From contig NZ_LZKL01000049.1 of NCBI RefSeq assembly GCF_001668725.1, positions 1-64,000 on the forward strand: a stretch of 64,000 nt of DNA, given 5' to 3'. This stretch comes from Mycobacterium sp. E787 (GTDB taxonomy: Bacteria; Actinomycetota; Actinomycetes; Mycobacteriales; Mycobacteriaceae). Shown piece after piece: positions 57,927-64,000 of this stretch. The translations under genes and the position numbers were made by a program. Under the pieces are notes generated by a model. It worked only from the letters and a program-made list of their open reading frames with translations. It was not told where the DNA came from and did not search any database. The stretch's first letter is position 1; each line of letters opens with the position of its first letter.

Positions 57927-58532
57927 CTAGCTCGCGGCGGCGGTCTCGGTGCGGGACTCCATCATGCGGTTGCGAACGATGTGTTCGACGAGGATCGGAA
58001 CGAAGGCCTGCACCGGTGCGTCGACGAATTGCTGAGCGGCCTCCTCGCACCACCGCAGGATCTGGGCGGTGCGCTCGGGGTCATCGCGACCCTCGTGGCG
58101 GGCCAGCTTGTCCGCGACGTCGGCAACCGACTTCGACACCGCGGGAACGCCCGCCGGGGCCGCGCCGGCCTCGGTAATTGCGCGCGCCTCGTCCAGCGCT
58201 CGCCGGGCGGCCTGCTCGCTGCTGTCCGGCCGGATGACGTGCAGGGTGAGGTGACCGCCGTCGGCGCCGATCAGGATGACGCTGGCCGGCTCGTCGCTCG
58301 TGAACCCCAGCAATTCGACGGTGTGGCCGGCGATTTCACATAGGGAAGGCGTCTCGTCCCAGCCATTGCGGCGGTACCCGATCATGACGACCTGACCGAG
58401 CCGGTCGGACACCGCCGCCACCAAGTCCGGCAACTCCTCGGCCAAGTGCCTGGACCGCGGCCACCAGGCCCCGTCGATGTGCTCCGATGCAGCCCGATAA
58501 GGCTTGAGCTGCAACCGATTTTCGCGCTCCAT
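57927..58532 (-). CDS. DUF5994-like protein with three-helix-bundle tail
   Basis: A 201-residue soluble protein. The N-terminal part (to about 115) has the pattern GAWWPRSRHLAEELPDLV and IGYRRNGW of mycobacterial DUF5994 proteins. The tail from about 135 (VADVADKLA, then VPILVEHIVRN) resembles a three-helix dimerisation bundle. ATG 58532 follows AGGTGG by five bases; a GTG three codons upstream is possible. It starts 16 bases after the CtpI stop in the same orientation, suggesting one transcript. Function unknown. Confidence 0.75.
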   Translation of the reverse strand: MERENRLQLKPYRAASEHIDGAWWPRSRHLAEELPDLVAAVSDRLGQVVMIGYRRNGWDETPSLCEIAGHTVELLGFTSDEPASVILIGADGGHLTLHVIRPDSSEQAARRALDEARAITEAGAAPAGVPAVSKSVADVADKLARHEGRDDPERTAQILRWCEEAAQQFVDAPVQAFVPILVEHIVRNRMMESRTETAAAS

Positions 58533-58548
58533 CCCATCCACCTAACAC

Positions 58549-61500
58549 TCACTTGGACGCTGACTCGGTAGCAACCGTACGGCCATCCCGGCCTTCCCGC
58601 GACTTGAGCGTCCAGTCGTCGATCCGTCGCTGCGCGATCTCCGACACGCGGAGGAGCAGGTCGGGAGCAACTGCCGACGCCGAACTCGCCACCCCGGCGG
58701 CCAGCAAGCCCTGGCTCCAGGCGAGCGGGCCCACGGGCGTGCAGCCGAACACCTGGCTCAGCCCCGGGGTGCTCACGACCACCGCGAGCGCGCCAAGGGA
58801 GCCGACCGTCGTAACCACGACCAGCGGGGCGCGCGAGTCGACAAGAGTCTGGGAGAGTTGCGCGCCGACCAATGCGATCAGCGCGACCGTCGCCGCGCGG
58901 CGCGGGGTACCGGTCACGCTGGCCATCGACCAGCCCAGCGTGGCGCCGACCGTGGTGGCCGCACCACGAATCCCGATCGCGCGCCACATCGCCGCCTCGT
59001 CGCGGTCGACCGCGGCGGTGCTGGTCTGCGGGCTCACGGCCAGCGCGGCGGCGGGCAGCGCGTCGGTGAGCATGTTGATCAGCAGCATCTGGCGGGTGTT
59101 GAGCACCGAGTGCCCCGTCAGGACGGTGGTGATCAGCGCGAAGCACACCTCGCCGAGGTTGCCGCCCAGCAGCATCGACACCGCCGACTGCACTCGTCGC
59201 CACAGCTGGTGGCCCTCGTCGAGGGCGTCGAGCAGCGCCTCGATCCGCTCGTCGAGCAGCACCACGTCGGCCGCGGTGCGGGCAGCATCGCTGCCACGGG
59301 CCGCCACCCCGATGCCCACGGTGGCGGCCCGGATCGCGGCGGCATCGTTGACGCCGTCGCCCACCATGGCCGTCACCAGGCCGGCTCGCTCCAGCGTTTG
59401 GACCACGTCGATCTTGTGTTCCGGCGTCATGCGCGCGAAGACCAGCCGCGACCCCACCGCCGCGGCCCGCTGGTCGGCGGACAGCGCCTCCCAATCGCTG
59501 CCGGTGATCACCTGCTCGGCGGTGACTTCGATACCCAACTCCCGGGCGATCACGGCCGCGGTCGCCGGGTGGTCGCCGGTGATCAGCCGTACGCCGATGT
59601 CCCGCTCGGCGAGTTCCTTGAGCAGCGCCCGCGCCGCGGGCCGGGGGGTATCGGCCAAGCCGAGCAGACCCATCGGGGTGAGCCCCGAGGTGCACAGGCT
59701 CTCGAGATAGCCGGGATCCGCTGCCGCGGCCGCGGCCTCGGCCGGACCGAGTTGGCGTTCGGCGACCGCCAGCACCCTGAGCCCGTTGGCCGCCATCTCG
59801 TCGATCTGTTCCGCCAGCGGTTCGTCGTCGTGCCGCAACGCCGACGAGAGCGCCTCGGGGGATCCCTTGATGGTCAGCCGGGTGCCCACGAGCGCGGCCG
59901 CGAACGGGCGACCGGACTGGAACGGCAGGAACGCGTCGCGGGTCAGCCGCTGCGGGCGCGAGCCGTCCCCGCGAATTTCCGGATCGCCCGCGGCCCGGTG
60001 GATCGCGTCGTCGGTGGCGTGGTCGACGCGGTGGGTGTGCCTGGCATAGCTGGTGCTCAGCGCCGCATCCAGGACCTCGCCGGGGGTGAATCCCGCCATC
60101 GGATGAACGGTCTTGACCTTCAGCCGATTTTCGCTCAGCGTTCCGGTCTTGTCGAAGCACACGACGTTCAGCCGGGCCAACGCCTCGATCGAATGGGGAT
60201 TACGGATCAGCACCGATTGCTCGGTGAGCCGGCGCGCGGCGGCCAGCTGAGCCAGCGTCGCCACGAGCGGCAGGCCCTCCGGGATGGCCGCGACGATCAG
60301 CGTGACCGCACTCGACACCGCTTCGCGCAACGGGGTGCCGCGCGACACGCTGAGCAGTCCCACCAGGCTTCCGCTGGCCACGCTGAACGGCAAGGCCCGA
60401 CGGGTGATGTGCCGCAGCTGCCGCTGCAGGCCGATCTCCTGGAGTTTCCTCGGCGCCATCGCCAGCGCGCGGCGCATCTCCGATCGCGAGCCGACGGCGG
60501 TGACCACGGCCACCGCCGTGCCCGCAACCACCGTGGTGCCGGCGTAGAGCATGCAGGTCCGTTCGGCCAGCGGGGCGCCCGGCGTGGGTTCGGTCTGCTT
60601 GGCCACCGGCAGCGATTCACCGGTCAGCGTCGACTCGTCGACCTCCACATTCAAGGCGTGCAGCAATCGGGCGTCCGCGGGGACGACCTCGTCGGCGTGG
60701 ACCTCGATGATGTCGCCGGGCCGCAGCCGCTTGGTCGGCACCTTCTCGCGGCGGTGTGCATCCAGGGGGCCCACGCGCCGACGGGCGGGCGGATCCTGCA
60801 CGGCCAGCAGGCGATTCAGCGTGCGTTCGGCGTGCAGCTGCTGTTCGGCCGACAACGCGGCGTTGACCAGCAGGACGCTGCCCACCAGGACCGCATCCAG
60901 CGCCGATCCCAGCAACGCGCTGGCCACCGCGCCGGTGGCCAGCAGCGGGGTGATGGGGTCCGCCAGATCGCCGCGCATCTCGTCGGCGAAATCGCGGACG
61001 AGTCCCCACGACGCCACGCTCGTGTCGTGCAGCACGCGAACCGGCGGCAGCCGCTGCCACCGGGCGGCTGTCTCCTCGTGGTGTTCGTCGGAAGGGCGGG
61101 GCAACAACCGCTGCACCTCGGCAACCGGCAACGCGTGCCACTCGTGGCTGGTTTCGGGTTCGGGCAGCGGATCCCCGAGAACCTTTGCGGCTGAACGGTA
61201 TCCGAACCACAGGCTGGCGACCATGCCGACATTGACCGACGCCGAGCTGCGCCCGGGCACACCGGGAATCAGCATCAGTGCACCGATCGTCGACGCCGAT
61301 GCCGACAACCGGACGGCGTTCTCGGTCGCGGCGCGCGCGGCGGGCAGCGCGTGCAACACCCGCCAGGCGCCGGCCAGGTCTTTGGCGATCACGTCGGCGG
61401 CCCAGGGCGGCGAATGCCCGTCCCGGAGCAGGCCGATGGTGACGTCGGACCGGTGCGAGGCCCGCATCCCCGACGTGGTCAACAGCGCCACGGTGGCGCC

Positions 61501-62997
61501 GCCGGCCTTCAGTTCCGCGACCGCCGCCGCTACCGCGTGGTCGATGGAGCCATCTGCGGGATAGAGTTGGTCGAAACCTTGTGCCAGAGAACGCAATCCG
61601 TCGTCATCGAGGGAGTAGACCCGTGGCCGCGACCGCCGCGCCTCGGTGAGCACCGCCGCCGCTAACGGATCGCGAACCGGGCTGACCAGTGCCTCACCGG
61701 CGCCGCCGGCTCCGGGGATCTCGGCCAACCGGTGCCAGCCCGGCCCCAGGCCGTCGCTGTCGAGTGCGGCCCGCACCGCTTCCCAGGCCTGGGCGCGTGC
61801 CGAATTATCCACTCCAAGAACGCGGCTGACCATCAAATCATCGGTGTACAGCGCGCGCGGATCGATCATGATCGCATCGATCCGGTCGAGCGTCCGCAAG
61901 ACGCGGGGGTGCAGCACCAGCGCGTCGTGACCGACGCTCAGGCCGCGACTCATCGTGGCGCCGAAGGCCTCCCGCACGGTGCGCAACGGCTTCGGGACGG
62001 CGGCCAGCGCGGCGGCACCGGCGGTGTCGGGATTGCGTGACAACAGGCCCACCGCGGCGGCGGCACCGATGCCCGCCAGGCCGATGCGGTTGGCATAGCG
62101 TTCCGCGGGCCCGTCCGGCGCGGGCGTGCCGGTGACAGGCTTCGCCGCCGCATCGTGTGGCGCCGGCAGGCCGGCCAGCTCGGGTTCGTGCCGAAACCAC
62201 ATCAGCCGCCCGTTCCACGCCTCGGCCGCCAGCATCGTGCGGGTGGCGGCCTCCGCCGCCGCTGCCGTGGGTGAGAGGGTCAGCGCCGCGGTGGCGGCGT
62301 TGACGACACCGAACAACAGGTCGGCGCCCTCCGGCCCCAGGCGCCGGTCGAACTCCCGCCGCAGCCGCGGCAGGTGGTCGGCCACCGTCGGCGGCACGGC
62401 CACCAGGTCGGGGAGGCGGGGCAGCCGCAGCAGGCTGCCGGTCAGTGAAAGCCCAAGGCCCACAGTGGCCGCCGCGGCCGCCACCATCCGGCCCATCAGT
62501 AGCGCGTCGTCGCCGGGCAGGCTGGTCGGATGCTCGCGCGGCGCGCGCGCTCGGTCGCGTGCTTCGGCGTCGGCGACGATGCGGCACAGGTCCGCCGCCG
62601 AAGGTCCGCCGGCGTCGACGGTGACCACCAGCCGCGCCAGGATGTGATTCAGGAACGCCTGGCTGACACCCGGCGTCGCACGGACGGCCGCCAGGACATC
62701 GGCGGCGATCACCGGGGCGTGTCCGCCGTCGAGACCGCGCACCTCGATCCAGCGCCGCGCGCCGTTGCTGCTCGTGCGCCGCGCCGGCGGGCCGCCCATC
62801 GCCTCGATCGCCGCGCCCGCGGCCGCGCGGGTCAGCGCCGGAACGTCCGGCGTGGCGCGGGCCAGCGACCGGCCCACGCCGGCGACGACGCCGCCGCCCA
62901 ACAGGGCGGTGCCCGCAGCGCTGCCCGTCACGACGGCGGTAGCAGTGACCGCCATCCGGGTGCCCGCCGCAGCAAGCCGCAATGCTCGCGTGATCAC
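58549..62997 (-). CDS. ctpI: Large cation-transporting P-type ATPase, CtpI-like
   Basis: A 1,482-residue P-type ATPase. The first 700 residues are an extension with hydrophobic segments, an HMA-like fold near 70-125 (PVIAADVLAAVRATPGV) and a pseudo-pump region. The true pump follows: IPEGLP ion-site motif in TM4 near 915, Asp949 phosphorylated in DKTGTLSE, and MVGDGVNDAAAIRAA near 1215. The PEGLP motif points to a type II-like cation pump rather than a soft-metal pump. M. tuberculosis CtpI (1,632) has the same build. It starts 10 bases after the MgtA stop. Confidence 0.9.
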   Translation of the reverse strand: MITRALRLAAAGTRMAVTATAVVTGSAAGTALLGGGVVAGVGRSLARATPDVPALTRAAAGAAIEAMGGPPARRTSSNGARRWIEVRGLDGGHAPVIAADVLAAVRATPGVSQAFLNHILARLVVTVDAGGPSAADLCRIVADAEARDRARAPREHPTSLPGDDALLMGRMVAAAAATVGLGLSLTGSLLRLPRLPDLVAVPPTVADHLPRLRREFDRRLGPEGADLLFGVVNAATAALTLSPTAAAAEAATRTMLAAEAWNGRLMWFRHEPELAGLPAPHDAAAKPVTGTPAPDGPAERYANRIGLAGIGAAAAVGLLSRNPDTAGAAALAAVPKPLRTVREAFGATMSRGLSVGHDALVLHPRVLRTLDRIDAIMIDPRALYTDDLMVSRVLGVDNSARAQAWEAVRAALDSDGLGPGWHRLAEIPGAGGAGEALVSPVRDPLAAAVLTEARRSRPRVYSLDDDGLRSLAQGFDQLYPADGSIDHAVAAAVAELKAGGATVALLTTSGMRASHRSDVTIGLLRDGHSPPWAADVIAKDLAGAWRVLHALPAARAATENAVRLSASASTIGALMLIPGVPGRSSASVNVGMVASLWFGYRSAAKVLGDPLPEPETSHEWHALPVAEVQRLLPRPSDEHHEETAARWQRLPPVRVLHDTSVASWGLVRDFADEMRGDLADPITPLLATGAVASALLGSALDAVLVGSVLLVNAALSAEQQLHAERTLNRLLAVQDPPARRRVGPLDAHRREKVPTKRLRPGDIIEVHADEVVPADARLLHALNVEVDESTLTGESLPVAKQTEPTPGAPLAERTCMLYAGTTVVAGTAVAVVTAVGSRSEMRRALAMAPRKLQEIGLQRQLRHITRRALPFSVASGSLVGLLSVSRGTPLREAVSSAVTLIVAAIPEGLPLVATLAQLAAARRLTEQSVLIRNPHSIEALARLNVVCFDKTGTLSENRLKVKTVHPMAGFTPGEVLDAALSTSYARHTHRVDHATDDAIHRAAGDPEIRGDGSRPQRLTRDAFLPFQSGRPFAAALVGTRLTIKGSPEALSSALRHDDEPLAEQIDEMAANGLRVLAVAERQLGPAEAAAAAADPGYLESLCTSGLTPMGLLGLADTPRPAARALLKELAERDIGVRLITGDHPATAAVIARELGIEVTAEQVITGSDWEALSADQRAAAVGSRLVFARMTPEHKIDVVQTLERAGLVTAMVGDGVNDAAAIRAATVGIGVAARGSDAARTAADVVLLDERIEALLDALDEGHQLWRRVQSAVSMLLGGNLGEVCFALITTVLTGHSVLNTRQMLLINMLTDALPAAALAVSPQTSTAAVDRDEAAMWRAIGIRGAATTVGATLGWSMASVTGTPRRAATVALIALVGAQLSQTLVDSRAPLVVVTTVGSLGALAVVVSTPGLSQVFGCTPVGPLAWSQGLLAAGVASSASAVAPDLLLRVSEIAQRRIDDWTLKSREGRDGRTVATESASK

Positions 62998-63007
62998 TGT
63001 GTTCCCA

Positions 63008-64000
63008 TTACCTGACGTTGATTTTCGCCTGACGCGGTTTCGCGCCGGAATGGACGAAACGGGCGGCGCGTCGCTCGATCACGTGGCCGTGGCCGCGGGT
63101 GCGGTACGGCTGGCCGAACACGCGCATCGGCTCGCTGTAGAAGAGCTTCTTGGTCACCTCGACGAGCACCAGGTACGCAACGATGAAGACGGCCAGCGCG
63201 GCATAGAACTGCCACGGCAGCGGGGTGAATCCCAATTTGCGGCCCAACGGCGTCACGGTGAGGGCGAATCCGACCACGTCCACCGACATCAGCGTCACCG
63301 TCAGCAGTGTGCCGGGCCGGCTGCGCAGGAACGGCACCCTGCGGGTGCGGATCGCGAAAACGATAAACGTCTGGGTGAGAAGGTTTTCCAGGAACCACCC
63401 GGTGTGAAACGCCACCTCGCCGGCGTGCAGGATGCCGAGCATGAATCCGAAGGTCAGGAAGTCGAACAGCGAGTTGATGGGCCCGAACGTCAGCATGAAC
63501 CTGCGGATGAAGGCGACGTTCCAGTGCGCCGGCGCATCGCGTTGCTCCTCATCGACGCGGTCGGTGGGGATCGCCAACTGCGAGGCATCGTAGAGCAGGT
63601 TGTTCAGCAGGATCTGGCTGGGCAGCATCGGCAGGAACGGCAGCAGCGCCGAGGCGGCGGCCGCGCTGAACATGTTGCCGAAGTTGCTCGACGTGCCCAT
63701 CAGCACGTACTTGATCGTGTTGGCGAAGATCCGGCGGCCCTCGGCGACGCCGGTGGCCAGCACGCCCAGGTCCTTTTCCAGCAGCACCACGTCGGCCGCG
63801 TCCTTGGCGACGTCGGTGGCGCTGTCTACGGAGATCCCCACGTCCGCGGCGTGCAGGGCCAACGCGTCGTTGACGCCGTCGCCGAGGAAGCCGACCGATC
63901 GCCCGTTGCGGCGCAGCGCGGTGATCAGCCGCGCCTTCTGCTCGGGGGAGATGCGCGCGAAGATGGTGTGGTTTTGCGCGGCGTCGACGAACCCGTCGTC
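63008..64000 (-). CDS. mgtA: Magnesium-type P-type ATPase MgtA, C-terminal part
   Basis: The frame is open to the right edge of the window, so the N-terminus lies outside. The 330 visible residues include FARISPEQKARLI, the hinge motif GFLGDGVNDALAL, DVGISVDSATDVAKDAADV, and the TM5 region TIKYVLMGTSSNFGNMFS, then six hydrophobic helices. These are hallmarks of the MgtA/MgtB (type IIIB) ATPases that import magnesium. It leads a probable operon mgtA-ctpI-DUF5994. Confidence 0.92.
   Translation of the reverse strand, partial: DDGFVDAAQNHTIFARISPEQKARLITALRRNGRSVGFLGDGVNDALALHAADVGISVDSATDVAKDAADVVLLEKDLGVLATGVAEGRRIFANTIKYVLMGTSSNFGNMFSAAAASALLPFLPMLPSQILLNNLLYDASQLAIPTDRVDEEQRDAPAHWNVAFIRRFMLTFGPINSLFDFLTFGFMLGILHAGEVAFHTGWFLENLLTQTFIVFAIRTRRVPFLRSRPGTLLTVTLMSVDVVGFALTVTPLGRKLGFTPLPWQFYAALAVFIVAYLVLVEVTKKLFYSEPMRVFGQPYRTRGHGHVIERRAARFVHSGAKPRQAKINVR

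Noticed and set aside
58858..61194. 778-codon open frame opposite ctpI
   Set aside because: Antisense of the ATPase, with no recognisable domain or start signal.

Overview
The window is chromosomal DNA of a slow-growing Mycobacterium, most like the M. avium complex. This rests on the high GC content, PE and PPE proteins, a 13E12-family remnant, sapM, sigJ and curli-pilin (Mtp)-like genes. From about 1.6 to 50 kb the gene order runs as a reversed copy of M. tuberculosis Rv3342 to Rv3300, with local gains and losses; for example, no phoY1 lies after glpD. Family names and this synteny come from memory of those genes, not from a search.

Layout. 0-1.6 kb: the end of a 13E12/HNH gene and a PE protein with a PE-PPE esterase domain. 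1.6-5.1 kb (minus): methionine synthesis operon metY-metX-methyltransferase behind a long leader, which carries a clear SAM-IV riboswitch and a 15-codon leader ORF. 5.3-8.8 kb: two unrelated isocitrate dehydrogenases in tandem (icd2, icd1). 8.8-16.3 kb: hydrolase, trpS, yhjD, then a minus-strand cell-wall/amino-sugar run (dacB1, small PH-like protein, sugar porter, nagA, DoxX). 16.4-23.3 kb: class III aminotransferase, DUF4190 protein, SigJ, esterase, AraC regulator, AhpD-like protein and a membrane GGDEF protein. 23.3-26.8 kb (minus): the sdhCDAB operon, ended by a near-perfect bidirectional terminator. 27.0-29.8 kb: cdd-deoA-add nucleoside salvage with coupled starts. 29.8-38.2 kb: small exported proteins (YeaQ, DUF4189, two Mtp-like), a GntR/bicupin divergent pair, two convergent VWA paralogues, an Rv3311-like acidic protein and SapM. 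38.3-44.3 kb: upp, pmmB, deoD, a cutinase, and the amidohydrolases amiB1/amiA1. 44.3-45.4 kb: a nuclease-like AbiEi/DUF559 gene inside a cassette bounded by inverted and direct repeats. 45.4-50.9 kb: gamma-glutamylcyclotransferase, lpdA, glpD, RluA and an MBL hydrolase. 51-53.5 kb: two tandem PPE genes. 53.5-64 kb: an ion/redox stress block with a P1B-5 ATPase fused to hemerythrin, a CBS protein, a ferredoxin-glutamate-synthase-like FMN protein, DUF5994, CtpI and MgtA (cut by the window edge).

The most unusual feature is the 1.1-kb cassette at 44.3-45.4 kb. It splits the convergent stop codons of amiA1 and the cyclotransferase gene, duplicates 17 bp of that site, and carries 61-bp inverted repeats that are themselves palindromic at their ends. 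It looks like a small nuclease-bearing mobile unit. Next in interest are the SAM-IV leader, which has mutually exclusive hairpins in front of a cysteine-containing leader peptide, and a candidate DosR box between the hemerythrin ATPase and the CBS gene.

No tRNA, rRNA, CRISPR array or transposase gene was seen. Apart from the metY leader, no stretch over 300 bases lacks a gene.
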